A stretch of 64,000 nt of DNA from Cyanoderma ruficeps. Taxonomy: Eukaryota; Chordata; Aves; Passeriformes; Timaliidae. The notes beneath the pieces are model-generated. The model was not told the origin of the DNA, did not search any database, and saw nothing but the letters and a program-made list of their open reading frames with translations. Shown piece by piece: positions 27,601 to 39,006 of the stretch. The translations under genes and the position numbers were made by a program. The stretch covers positions 18,781,754 through 18,845,753 of the forward strand of contig VZDJ01000623.1 in assembly GCA_008694505.1 (NCBI GenBank), written 5' to 3'. Each line of letters begins with the position of its first letter. The first letter of the stretch is position 1.

Positions 27601-28255
27601 AAAGACTATGAAAAACCTTTTTCTTTACAAATGATTTTTTGTTGATTCTTTGCTGACCCAATTTGAGAAATGCCAGGCAAACTAATATATTTTAATGCTG
27701 AACGTGTTATAGAAATGTGTCAGCTTGTCTGGGTCTCCTTCATCTATGGAGGCAAAACCAACTCTTCCGAAGCAAAACCACGACATGAGTTTTATTTAAC
27801 AAGCCATCATGCAGAGGAAGGATGACAGTGTTACTCAGCACTTTGTTGATAAGAGAGGTGTACGTGCTGAAAGAGAGGCTCTTTGTGCCTTCCAACAAAA
27901 GGCCTGAAAGGACATAAAACAATAAACAAGCCTGACAGCACTCAGGTCTGACAGTGTGCTGAATAAACCTGAGTTGTGTGAATTACAATAGCTCATTTGT
28001 TAGAAACACAGAGGTGCACTCAGAGAGAGGAAACAAAAAAATAATTCTTGGCACTGTCAGGGAGCACACCCCAGTCTGTGATAGTATCAATCCCATAATA
28101 TATTCGTTAAAGAAAAAAAAAAAGAAAGGCTTTGCAAAGGACAAGAGATTTGAAAAGAAAGGTAGAGAGGTTGCTCCAAAACATTCATCATAGATCCTGG
28201 GAAGGACTTACCTTGGTCTGAATTGCATAGGAGGATGTGATACTCTAAGAATCAC
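21656..28255. other. intergenic stretch, no gene recognised
   Basis: AT-rich unique sequence without a recognisable gene or fresh repeat. A degenerate internal repetition of a TTCTCAAGACAATCTT-like word occurs at about 22741-22822. Short open frames have no family likeness and lack convincing splice context. Confidence 0.6.
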
Positions 28256-28259
28256 ATAA

Positions 28260-28768
28260 AACTGAACTGTTCTGGTGTGCCCATCATAGGAAGGACGTGG
28301 ACCTGCTGGAGCGAGTTCACAGGAGGACATGAAGATCATCAGAGCGGGCTGCTCTCTGCTATAGAAATAGGCTGAGAGAGTTGGGATTATTCAGCCTGGA
28401 GAAGGCTCCTGGGAGACCCTGGAGCCCCTTTGAGTAGCTAAAGAGGCTCCAAGCCCCCAGGCTGGAGTGGGGTTTTTGACAAGGACATGGAGTGACAGGA
28501 CAAGGGGCATCAGCTTCAGACTGACAGAGGGAAGGTTTAGATTAGGTATTAGGAAGGAATTCCTTCCTATGAGGATGGTGAGGCACTGGCACGTGTCTCT
28601 CAGAGAAGCAGTGTCTGTTTCATCCCTGGAAGTGTTTCGGGCCAGCTGGGCTTTGAGAAACCCGGTCTAGCTGGTGTCATGCCTACCAAAGGCAAGAGGC
28701 TTGAAACTAGATCAGCTTTCATGCCCCTACCAACCCAAACCATCCTGTGATTCTGATTCTATGATTAT
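28260..28768 (+). mobile_element. CR1 LINE, ~510-bp 3' portion
   Basis: Contains 'aaggacgtggacctgctggagcgagttcacaggagg', 'ttcagcctggagaaggctcc', 'gaaggtttagattaggtattagg', 'gtgaggcactggcac' and ends in 'ccatcctgtgattctgattctatgatt'. Orientation + from the terminal repeats. Confidence 0.9.
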
Positions 28769-28911
28769 GGACTGCAGGAACTGAAATGGGGAAAATATTA
28801 TTATCATCAATAATTTTAAGCACCGGACAAAATAATTTCGTCCATCTCTGAACTTATCCCAAATTTTGCCAGAATTTTCCAAAAAGCTTCAGGTTTAGAG
28901 CAGGTAAGGAA

Positions 28912-29045
28912 TGTAATATAATCTAAACCTACCCTCCTTCAGCTTAAGACCATTTCCCCTTGTCCCACCACTATTTGCCCTGGTGAAAAGTCTCTCTTCA
29001 GCCTTCTTGAAAGTCCCTTTCAGGTACTGGAAGACACTCTAAAGT
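28912..29045 (-). mobile_element. CR1 LINE internal fragment
   Basis: Reverse-oriented CR1 phrases 'aatctaaacctaccctccttcagcttaagaccatttccccttgtcccaccacta' and 'tggtgaaaagtctctcttcagccttcttgaaagtcccttt'. It stops abruptly at about 29045, just before the CpG-rich patch, so the junction may reflect a later insertion or rearrangement. Confidence 0.85.
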
Positions 29046-29149
29046 CTTGTACAGCTACCTGTGCAGTCCTAGCAGGCATGGTAGCTGCTGGAGTGGAATG
29101 GAAACCCTGGCTTTGGTAGGTGTTCTTGGTGTCGCTGGTGCCTCTGCTG

Positions 29150-29400
29150 CTGTCACGCTCAGAAGCCGCAGCACAGCCCCGGGAAATGTGTCACCACGGA
29201 GCGCTGGCGATGGCTTGGATCGACCCCTCTGCTCCGCTCGGTGTAACCACTAGATGGGGCGAGGCACTCGCCCTACAAACTCCGGGCTCCGGGATGGTCC
29301 CTCCCGGACCCCAAGGGCGGCTCCAGCACCGAACACATCACGCGTTGCTCCTCGATGCAGAAAGCATCCAGGCAGAACGCAGCGCTGACCTTCACCCTTC
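29150..29400. other. CpG-rich patch
   Basis: By eye about two dozen CpG dinucleotides fall in ~250 bp (for example GGAGCGCTGGCG, TCCGCTCGG, CTCCGGGCTCCGGG, CACGCG), while flanking kilobases are AT-rich and CpG-poor. It overlaps the left edge of the inverted monomer array. It could be a small CpG island or promoter of an unannotated transcript, or simply a GC-rich satellite variant. Confidence 0.5.
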
Positions 29401-29815
29401 CACCGCAGCCTATAAACTGCTCCACCAGCTCTGGGGCTGTGTGCTCCCCTTCCCACCTCAATGTACACGACATTATTTACTCCTGTTAGATTCCACCTCC
29501 AAAACTGAAAATGTCCAGCGACTGCTCCTGCAGAAAAGGTGCCAGGCTAGAAGACAGCTGCATGCTTTTTCTTTCCTTACGCGGGCTGTAAACCACAGCA
29601 GAAACAGTGGGGCTATGTGTTTTCCTTCTCACTTACATGTGCAATCCTGTCTTTTTAATAGTCAGCAACTAAGCTAGAAAACCGTAAACATTCATGGATT
29701 GCACCCACACAAAAAGATTCTAGGGCAGAAAACTCCTGCTGGCCTTCAGTCTCCTATTGCAGCCTGTAAATTGCTATAATTTTTGTTAAACTGCACTATC
29801 AGCAGTAGCTAAGAT
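29260..29815 (-). repeat. degenerate ~175-bp monomer array, reverse-oriented half
   Basis: Read on the - strand, the segment holds about three related units. Anchors that recur are a GTACAT/GCACATGTA start (near 29470 and 29646 on the + strand), an AAGG-AGCACACAGCCCC block, an AGTTTA-AGGCTGCG block and a CATTTTCAGTTTTGGA block (29498-29512 as reverse complement). The same blocks in the same order occur on the + strand at 29866-30450. Alignment was by eye; divergence is high. Confidence 0.65.
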
Positions 29816-29865
29816 CCCAGGTGAACTCACCCAGTACCATGAGTCGTTTGAAACAGTGGAAAAAA

Positions 29866-30450
29866 GGGGATTGTACACTTAAAATAGGAAGGCAAGTGCA
29901 TAGCCCCAGTGTCAGTGCTGCAGTTTGTAGGATGCACAGGGAAAGAACAGGCTACAGCAGGAAGGTAAAGACCAGCAACACCTTTCTGATTTGTCACCTA
30001 TTGCTTTGGAGTTGTCACCAAGTATTTTGAGTATCTGAGCTTATTTGGTGGCATGATGCATTTAGCAGGTTAGGCAAGTTCATATTCCCATCTGGATGCA
30101 GGGCTGTTGAAGGGCTACATGGGGAAGGATACGGCCAGGAACAGCTGTTCTGTCACCTTTTGTGTTGGAGCGGACACCAGGCATTTTCAGTTTTGGAGAT
30201 CTGTCTCTATTGAAGTCAGAGAGCGTGATGGTACACTTAGTTGGCTAGGGAAGCATGTAGCCTTTAGTGTTGGTGCTGCTGCTGAAAAGCTCCAGAGGAA
30301 AAAGCAAAAGCCAGTAAGACCTTTCTGGCACCTTTCTGTGGGAGCCCTCACCAGATATTTTCAATTTTGGATCTGTATTTGGGGAGAGTTGCAGAGTGCC
30401 ATGGCACATTTAGGCTCTTCATCCTGACTTGGTAGCCTTTCAACAGGCTC
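29866..30450 (+). repeat. degenerate ~175-180-bp monomer array, forward half
   Basis: About 3.3 units begin near 29866, 30048, 30228 and 30405. Recurrent blocks are GTACACTTA (29871 and 30231), GCATAGCCCCAGTGT / TGTAGCCTTTAGTGT, CACCTTTCTG / CACCTTTTGTG and ATTTTCAGTTTTGGA at 30183-30197 versus ATTTTCAATTTTGGA at 30357-30371 (174 bp apart). With the reversed half and a ~50-bp spacer it forms a large imperfect inverted repeat. I do not recognise the family; it does not look like CR1. Confidence 0.65.
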
Positions 30451-30459
30451 AGGTGATAG

Positions 30460-33034
30460 TGACGATTAGGTGTTAAGGACAAAACTCTGGTTTGGGTGAG
30501 ACTAGAAAAGAGGCTGTCCATAGCAATAGCTCTCAGGGCTGACCACTTCTTTGGTGTAAGCCTTAGCTGGCAGCTGGCCTTCTTCTTGCTGGCCGTGGTC
30601 ACCTCCATGGTTAGGTGTTAGAGCAGAGACAGAACTCTGGTTTTGTGGCTTCGGATGGGAATGCCAAGGAAAACTGAGGCCTAACAGCAGCTTTTGGCCC
30701 TGGCAGTTCTGCATGTATTTAATCTTTGCTTGTCTGTGCATTTTTACCACACCCATGGCCACCACTCCCAATTCCTGGCAGTCCCAGGATGGTTAGGGAC
30801 ATTTCAAGAGCTGTGCATGATTGCTCATTAATTACTAGGTAGTCATCCACAGACTATAATCCCAAGGTGATAAAATTCCTGCACACCTTGTTAGTGTGGT
30901 TCACTAGGCCTGGAGAAGACTTTACTGCAGAATCATTTCCAAACTAATTCTGCTTTGCTCTGTGGTTGGAGGACCTCATCCCCACCTGCTCAAGAGAGTC
31001 CTGAGCTATGTAGCCAGGCTTGTTCTAGTATTCACTCAGGAGCAGCTATTTTTATTAGCTCTTATGGAGCCTGAACTAGGGTCAGAAGGCTGCAGCACAA
31101 CAGTGTGCTCCAGGATTTAATAAGTATACATCTGGCATTGACACGAGCGTGTATAAATACCCTCCTTGTACTGCAGCACCAGTACCCAGAAAAATTGATT
31201 GTAAACTGGAAGGTGACATGGGCCACTTCTTGGTATATTCAGTTTTTCCTTAAGCGTCAGTGGCTCAAAACATTTGCTCTCACCATTGATTGAACAGTGT
31301 TCACTGTTTTAAGAGAGAGATCATTTGCTCCTTTCAGATTCAGGCACACAGAAAATTAGAGCAATTACTAATATGAGTGAAGGGAATGGGTCTTGGTTAT
31401 ACAATTAAAGAGATGTTAATAAAAAATAAATATGGATTAAAAAAATGCAGGTTTGGGCCACATCTAGACTCATTCTCTTATTCCACTTGCTCCTGCAAAG
31501 GTTTGATATGTTTCTTGGCTACAAAAAATGTAAAGCCCCTACTTAGTAATATGCTGCCTCCAGAGGCATGGTCTTCAGTGTAAGGGCTCCCCATGTTCAG
31601 TCATGCAGTTACATTTGAGGATCTCTAGGAACACTGAATACAAATTATATATCAAAGCATTTCTTTTTTACTTTATGGAACTTTATTTTGCTATGTGGCC
31701 TTATTTTTAGGAACTCAGCAGCTAGGAGTGCTTAAAATTTTCTGAGATTTACTTGGGCAAATAGAGAGAGAGTGGGACACTGCTGCTTCTGCTCATTTTC
31801 TTTTCCTCCTAGGAAAAGACCGGAATAATGAGTTTACACAGAAGTCTGCAAATAATGTAACATGTTTTCAAGCTCTGATCATGTCTTCAACATTCATTCT
31901 ACAGAAATGTCTTCCCTAATCAGATAGAAGACAGAGCCCTCTTCTTGTGCTTGTGTCCTTAAATGTCTCTTTTAAAGGGCACAGTGAAGAAGAGCGTTAA
32001 GGAGGGCAGAATTTTTCAGCCAGTAGAGGTGAAATTCCTGGTGCAACTAGTAGTGAGGCTGAGGTTGCTATTCCTAGTAGGCACATGCACACACACACCA
32101 CAGATACACATAAATGCATGGCCACCACACAGATCTTCTACACAGACACACAGATCACTCCCATGATCCCAAAAGGCATCAATAGCTGTCAGGGCTTTGT
32201 ACCACCAAAAGTGATTCTCCTAGAAAATGCAAGGTCCTTAAGGGAACAACCTGCTGCATGATCTTACTGGTTGGAAAAAGTGAAAGGGGCACACAAAGTG
32301 ATTGGATCTGCAGAGTCTTTGGTCCCTGGTCACTGGAAGAATGACTGGCTCTTCAGAAAAATCACGAGGAATACAAAAGACTTATTTGTGCTGTCTGAAG
32401 ATTCACTCTTAAATCCTTCTCCAGCATTCTTTTGCCTACAGATTATTTAAATCCAATGCTGCCCCTTGCAGAATTACAGCAGACAACACAGCAGGTGCAT
32501 AGGACTTGAAACTGCATGGGCAGTTGTTTCACATCACGAGAAGAAAACCTATAAGCCTTTGTTAGATTAAATAACACCCCTGAAAAATGCTTTGTACTAA
32601 ATGGAAATCTTGGAGTTGTGAGGTCTGTCTTGGAGTCCTTACTTATACATTGTTTAAATGACTGGAAAAATTAGGTCTTAACATACAAATAGGGATCACC
32701 TCACTTTATAAAAGATCTCTCCTGTCTTTGAACTACCAATTCTGCTGAACATCTGGCAGCACATAAGACCATGTTAACTAGTTCTCAGATTATCCATTAA
32801 ATGATCTGGTCTTTGTAATGTTTACAGTTTGAAGTTTCGTGATCAAGATGCCTGGTTACCAGCATGGTGTAGCCCCCTTGTGTTTTTGTTTCTTAGGACC
32901 TTGCAGTTGGAGAAGAGTTGCCCACAGGTTCTTCTTCCAGCTGTATTCTAGCTGATGCTACAGAATGAGCAAATCTTTCCTGGCTTCTGGACCAACTACA
33001 GCCTCAGCCTGAGCAGACGTTGTGAAATGTCTTT
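30460..33034. other. intergenic stretch, no gene recognised
   Basis: Carries a short direct repetition, GGTGTTA...ACTCTGGTTT, at about 30468-30495 and again at about 30614-30645 (~145 bp apart), next to the monomer array. A short CA-rich run lies near 32085-32100. Nothing else is recognisable. Confidence 0.55.
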
Positions 33035-33530
33035 TGGCAAGGATCATAGGATCATTAAGGCTGGAAAACACTTCTGAGATCATCGAGTCCAACCTCTAGC
33101 AGGCCACTACCTTGTCAACTAGAGCATAGCATAAAGTGTTATATCAAGTTGTTTTTGGAGCATCTCCAGGGATGGTGACTCCACCACTTTCCTGAACAGT
33201 TCATTCCAATGTTTAACAACCCTTTCCACAAAGAAATTCCTCCTGATGTCCATCCTGAATCTCCCCTGGTACAACCTGGGGCCATTTCTTCTCATCCCAT
33301 TGCTGGTTGCCTGGGAGAAGAGCTCAACCCCCACCTGGCTACAACCTTCTCTCGGGCAGGTGTAGAGAGTGAGGAGGTCTCCTGTGAGCCTCGTTTGCTC
33401 CAGGCTAAACAACCCCAGATCTCGGCCACTCCTCACAGGACTTACCCTGTAGACCCTTCCCCAGCTCCATTGCTCCTCTCTGGGCACACTTCAGCAGCTC
33501 CATGTCCTTCCTGAACTGAGGGGCCCAGAG
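33035..33530 (-). mobile_element. CR1 LINE, ~495-bp 3' portion
   Basis: Begins with the reversed 3' end 'ggatcataggatcattaaggctggaaaacac' and 'catcgagtccaacc', then 'atctccagggatggtgactccacca', 'cattccaatgtttaacaaccctttcc', 'ctcgtttgctccaggctaaacaaccccag' and 'cagcagctccatgtccttcctgaactgaggggccca'. Both strands show open frames of about 100-120 codons here; these are repeat-derived. Confidence 0.92.
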
Positions 33531-36500
33531 TAAAAGCAGCAATGTTTTTGGGGCATCAATCTCAGTTTCCTTAGTTTTCTCAGTTGCTTTGAGTGGTAGA
33601 GTTTGGATGTTTCTGAAAGGGTAGAACCAGAGGATTCCATAAATGGGAGGGGTTTGAGTGCACTAGTGTGGGGGCTCGTGTATTTGTCTCTTTAAAAACC
33701 AAGAAGATGTAAAACTCTGGTGAAGACCTTTAACTACAAGGAGTGGGAGATTATTCAGAACCTCTAGTCTGGAGTGAATTGATTAATTTGCTTTGCATCA
33801 GAACATAAAATCTGAGATGATGACATTTCAAAAAGGAAGCTCTAAAGTAGGTGTCTTTATTTTAACTCCATTACTGTCTGGGTGCTTTAAAGCCTGCTGA
33901 GTCAGTCTGCCCATGTTGACCTAAAGTGCAGAACAATATGAATCAGGGAGCAAGGAAAACAGTGAAGACAGGAAAGTTTTCTACTGAGGTAAAAATTAAT
34001 TTCACTCTTTAAAAGGTGAACACATTTTTGTCCTTTGTGGTCAAATGAAATACATGTTCGTGATTTCTTATGATAAAGGTCTGTAACAATCAAAGCTTAG
34101 GGTTATGTCATTTTTTGAGGTAATACAGAATGCCAGCAACATAATTACTGCACAAAAATTGAATTCTTCATAGATTGTTGGGTATTTTGGTTTATGATAA
34201 ATGATTTTTTTATATCAAGTTGTTCATTTAAATACAGTAATATTCATTAATAATTAGATTAACTAAACCAATAAGTAACAATACTAATTGTTTGCACTGT
34301 TCCTGCACTCTCCTTGACCTCATCTAATCTTCTCATTACATGGCCCTGTGGATTCTTTTGCAGGCTTCCTATTTCTGTTGTTTCTGAAGAAAGTATGATG
34401 ACTGGTTTTGATTGTCTTTGCTGGTCTTTTATAAACTTTCTTTTTCTTAGCCTGCCCTGCTACATTTACACTCTCCTATTTTCATCATTTAGACACAGTA
34501 GGCATTTTTCAAGGGTGTCTGTACACATTACATTACTTTATAAATAAAGAAAAATGGCTGGTATTTCAAGCGTTTCATGATATATTGGGCTGTAATACTT
34601 AATTTTTCAGAAGCAGAACTAAAACATATTCAATAAATATGGTCCTGAAAGCTCAGCAGTTAATTTACTAACAGTCTTTCTGTAAATGAGGCCTTTCAGG
34701 TACTGAATAGTTTATGGTTTGCTCTTCTCAATAGAACAGTGTTACAGTGTTTAACATTACCTGATCTTTATTACTACAGCAAATGAGTAATATCAGAAAA
34801 CTGTTCCATCCATTCAACATGAAATGATACAGAATACTCTACCAACCACACTGTGGTTCTTGCCAGACAACATTGTGAGAAATACTTGCACTTGCAAACC
34901 TAAAAGCTTGCAGTAAGGGATATGCCTTGGAAAAATAGAAGGCTGTGTGGGCAAATTTATCTAAAGTATGTAAACTTTAAAACATGCACAACACTTTTCA
35001 GAGATATGTTTGGCTTTTTAAAACAAGATGTTTCATCACAGTGCATTTGATGAATGTGTTGTGGGAAAGCATATATCAGATCATAATTTCCTGAGAAAAT
35101 ATAGCCTGGGACTGTTGTGACAGTGTTTGCCTAAGTCAGATGGAAGCTGGTGCTCTGAGCCCACATCCACCTCTCTCAGGTACAGAAATCAGACAATAAA
35201 ACAGGTATTGTACTGTGTGGGGTGTGGTGGATCGGCTGTATGTTAGGTCAAGACATGACTTAGAAAGTACTTACAGTCCTTGCTACACAGTGTTACGCAA
35301 ATATAAAGTGCAGCCATAGAGCAGAAATGAATAATTATATATTAGTCACTCTTCTGGAAAATCCAAGGCTTCACTGCTGTAAGAGGCTCATGTTTCTCAT
35401 TAACTTCCTGCTGATTCTCTGACAAAAATGAAAACAGGCATGACTTAGATCTTTAGGCTTTAGATTGACCAAGAGTTTGAATGTCTCGGCTCCACATTCA
35501 GGCTTTTCACATTCTGCATGCCAGGTGGATATTGTACAGCTGCTTTATTTTCTAATTTGTGACTGCATCTAGTACCTAGACTCTGCATATACAGATATGC
35601 TGGGCATTTTTGGACAGTGTAATAGTGTAGGGATATTTGACATGGCCTACACAAGCTAACTTGGGTATTGTATGTGACTAGTCACAGCTTCACAGAATGC
35701 TCAGTTAGAGCAATGTACATGCTAAACACTGAAATACTCACAGAAAATGACTGAATTCAGCTTTGGCTGAAAAATTTCACATTGCCCTGGCCTGTATGCG
35801 TGCCCAGCTGGAAAGAGAAAAGAAGGCAAGTGCATTTAGTCTGATAAAATGGACTAGAAAATTCAACTTTATTTGAAAGAAAATTAACTTGTGAAAAACA
35901 TGTTTTGAATGCAACTCCAAACATCATTTTGACTCATCTAGAGAAAGAATAGAGGCGGGGGGGAAAGTGTGTGTGTATATAAAATAGCTTAATAACAGCG
36001 AGCTAATGCAGTAACTTTCTGAAATCTGGGTGGTGTGAGTTGAAGACATTGATTTTCTGCTGTCCAAAAGGCATGTGACACAATCCTACTTAGAAAATCA
36101 AGCATACATCTGTATTTGCATTGCTTTGGTCTCGAAGTTGACACTGTTCCTCATTTCATCAGATTTCTAGCTGAACTACGATATCCAGTTACATCTTTCC
36201 TTATGCCAATACCAAGTGGGTCCACAGACTGGTTTAAGATTTCCAGTGTCAAGGAATTTTCTGTGTGTCTTTCTTGTAACTGGTGCTTACTGTGAGGTTC
36301 ATTATCTCTGCATGTTAAATCCTGATCTCTGCGCTTATAGGTTTATCTTCTCTGGCTCCTAGTTCCTTAACCATACAACTGAAAATTTCTTATTTTTCCT
36401 TTCCTAACAAAGACACCTGGAATAGTTTCCTCTTTGCACTGGGATCTTAAGAACTAGGTCTGTCTTGGTACTGTTGTCTTCTTATTGCAACATTGCTTCA

Positions 36501-37714
36501 ATACAAAGAGGTCTTCTGGAACAAGTAATTACACTGAATTACTTCCAGAGAAACATATGCTTTTTAATTGTTCTGAACATAGTTTCTTCCAGAGTTTTGG
36601 TTTTTCAAATGCTTTATTTTTTTTCTTTTCTATGTCTGGTTGTTGACAAGAAAGCCCTCTTACCATCCTTTAAAAGGCACACTGCACTTAAATAAAGGGT
36701 GAGCTTCTGGAGCAATTTACACCAGGACCCTGGGGTTGTTTGCTATTCCCGCCTCACTCCTTAATTCTTTTTGCCTGTTACTTAGTACCTGTACTCTTAA
36801 AGTAAGAGATGGGGTCTGAGGCCCTTCAAAGCTGCAAATATCTATGACCTACTGTTAACTGTCTTCTGACATCATTTCAACTAATGCAAGCAGCTTCCTT
36901 CACAGTGTGACTGCCCTCGTGGCGTGCACACACACACGTGCCACTCAACATTATCACTGTAAGGCCACGTCATTCTGGGAAGTTTTGTGTCATATTTCTC
37001 ATTAATAGCATAGTGGGAATAGTAGCTCCCATAGCTCCACCAGTATTTGGGGTAGTTTCCTTTGTGTCCCAACTTGGTCATCAGAAAGATTTTAGGAAAG
37101 ATGACTGGGTAACTTGGTTAGGCATAGGTAGTTATAAACGTCAGCTATGCTGACGGGAAGAATAATTTAATTTATTATTAAATTTATTATTTAGTAATAA
37201 ATAGGTGTGGCTGAATCATTAACTAGAAGGCTGAAAGAACGTATTTTACCATTAAAGCTGAAATTGGCAGAATCTGGCTTTTAACAGGCACACATCAATT
37301 TCTACACCACATTGCTACAGTAGTCTTCATTTCCTCCTCATACTCTTTACCACTGAAAAAACTTCTCTGCATTGCTCACACCTTTTTCCTTGCCCCCAGC
37401 TCTTTTTCATGTCCCTAATTACTCCTGGAGTATACTCAGCTTCCTCTTTCTATTCATCATCTGTTTGGTTGAGAAGACAAAGTAGAAAGGAAATTGCCTG
37501 TTACTTCCCTGGGGTTACAGTTACCGACTGTTGTTGTTTAGCCTACCTTATTTTTCTTCGGGCTGGCTCTTTTTTCCATTTCCTATGTAAGGGTGTGAAT
37601 CCAATCCCCAATTACTATGGATTGTTTTGTTTCCTTGGTAGTATTATCAAGAGTTTAGCCAACACGTCAAGGGAACTGGTTCTTCCCCTCTGTTCAGTGG
37701 TTGGGAGACCACAA
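33531..37714. other. intergenic stretch, no gene recognised
   Basis: AT-rich unique sequence. There is a short TG run near 35965-35980, a CA run near 36925-36940 and a TTATTATTAAA tract at 37165-37205. No family-like open frame, RNA gene or fresh transposon is visible. Confidence 0.6.
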
Positions 37715-38180
37715 TGAAGTTCTGCATCCAGTACAAGAAGGGCACTGACAGACTGAAGGGAGTACCGTAGAAGGTCACTGGGATGATCAGGGACTGGGAT
37801 AAACCTATAGAAGGAAACAGTCTAATTTAATTCAGCCTGGAGAAACAGAGGCTACGTGGGGACATAATTTCAGTCTTCCACAATGTAAAGCAGGATTATA
37901 GAGAAGAAAGAGGCAGATTCTTCCTGAAGGTGCACAGTGAAAGGGCAAGAAAAAATGGAACACCTGCTATAATTTGGGAAATTCTGATTTAAGGAAAAGA
38001 ACTGTCCACATCATGGATGGTTAAACATGGGAGCAGATGTCCAGAGATATTGTGGACTCTCCATTCCTCCAGACACTCAAAACAGGACTTCTTTTAAACT
38101 AGCCCTGCTTAAAATGAGACATTTGACACATAATATCAGGAAGTTCCTTTCTAGCTGTATTATTGTGTGATTCTATATAT
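37715..38180 (+). mobile_element. old CR1 LINE 3' portion
   Basis: Diverged CR1 text: 'ttctgcatccagtacaagaagggcactgacagactg', 'attcagcctggagaaacagaggctacgtggggacataat', 'aggcagattcttcctgaaggtgcacagtgaaagggcaagaaa', ending 'tattattgtgtgattctatat'. It lies about 0.7 kb upstream of the macroglobulin gene. Confidence 0.8.
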
Positions 38181-38805
38181 TAATTATTCTGAAACTTCTC
38201 CTCAGATTTACTAAAATGCACCAACAGACTTGCAAGTCATTTAATGGGAGGAGCAGGAATCAGGGGAAAAATGGAGACTGGCAGACAGATGAGTGAACAA
38301 ATGAAGTAATGCTATTAGATTCCTTTCCCTAGAAATATACTTGTCCTGACCACTGGCAGAAATGGTAGACCACTTGCCAACACCGTTCCTTGCCAAATAT
38401 TAGTGTCTGCAGTAAGAAATCCAGATTACCATTAGGAGTTTCCTTTAGTGCCACTCTGAATGCAGCTGTAGCTCTATTGGTGTATTTTTACCCATCCTGG
38501 CTCCCATGCAGACATGAGAAAGCAGTGTGTTATGATTATTTCTGTGGTGTGACATGTCTGCAGGACATCTTTGCAGAATAAGGAAATACATAAGCAGCAG
38601 CAAATGCTAACAAGTTGAAACATTTAGGAAATTTTACCCAATGACACAATAATCAACGAGGTAAGCTTCAATGAAACAATCATATAGACAGGAACCGGTT
38701 TGGCTTGCAATACATCACAGAGCTATGTGAAATATGAGAGCTTTCCAAAGCTGTTGCTTGGGAGCTCAAGGAGTGTGAGAACACAGTATTGAGGAAATTG
38801 AATGT

Positions 38806-38911
38806 ATGCAAATTTTATGTAAATAACTTTTATTAGACCATGATTGACGTCGTGGAGGAGGAGCACCTTTTCAGGCCAATTTAAAAACCAGGGATAGGCT
38901 GTCAGATTGAG
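38806..38911 (+). promoter_or_regulatory. candidate core promoter of the macroglobulin gene
   Basis: Upstream of the ATG at 38942 are an octamer ATGCAAAT (38806-38813), a CRE-like TGACGTCG (38845-38852, one mismatch from the palindrome) and CCAATTTAAAA (about 38876-38886), which combines a CCAAT-like and a weak TATA-like element. A start site ~30 bp after the latter would give a 5' UTR of about 30 nt, in keeping with the short leaders of this family. Motif matches only; no transcript evidence. Confidence 0.4.
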
Positions 38912-38941
38912 ATCAGCCTCTCTGTTTCTTCATGCACAGAC

Positions 38942-39006
38942 ATGTGGTCAGGGATTCTTCTCGGTATTCTGTCCTTGAACTGGTTTCCCATAGTGTCTTC
39001 TGAAAC
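38942..39006 (+). CDS. macroglobulin exon 1: signal peptide
   Basis: Residues 1-21, with hydrophobic core [14 protein letters not shown] and likely cleavage around SSE. The donor is AC|GTAAGT and two bases carry over to the next exon. The start is chosen because it is the first ATG after the promoter-like block and gives a secretion signal of family-typical length (MWxxIL is like the chicken ovostatin start). Confidence 0.88.

Noticed and set aside
29120..29677. A 185-codon open frame on the + strand
   Set aside because: It spans the CpG-rich patch and reversed monomers, has no recognisable domain and reads antisense through a tandem repeat. Likely chance in GC-rich repeated sequence.
33119..33514. 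Open frames of 122 and 101 codons on opposite strands
   Set aside because: The region is a reverse-oriented CR1 fragment; the frames are by-products of that repeat.
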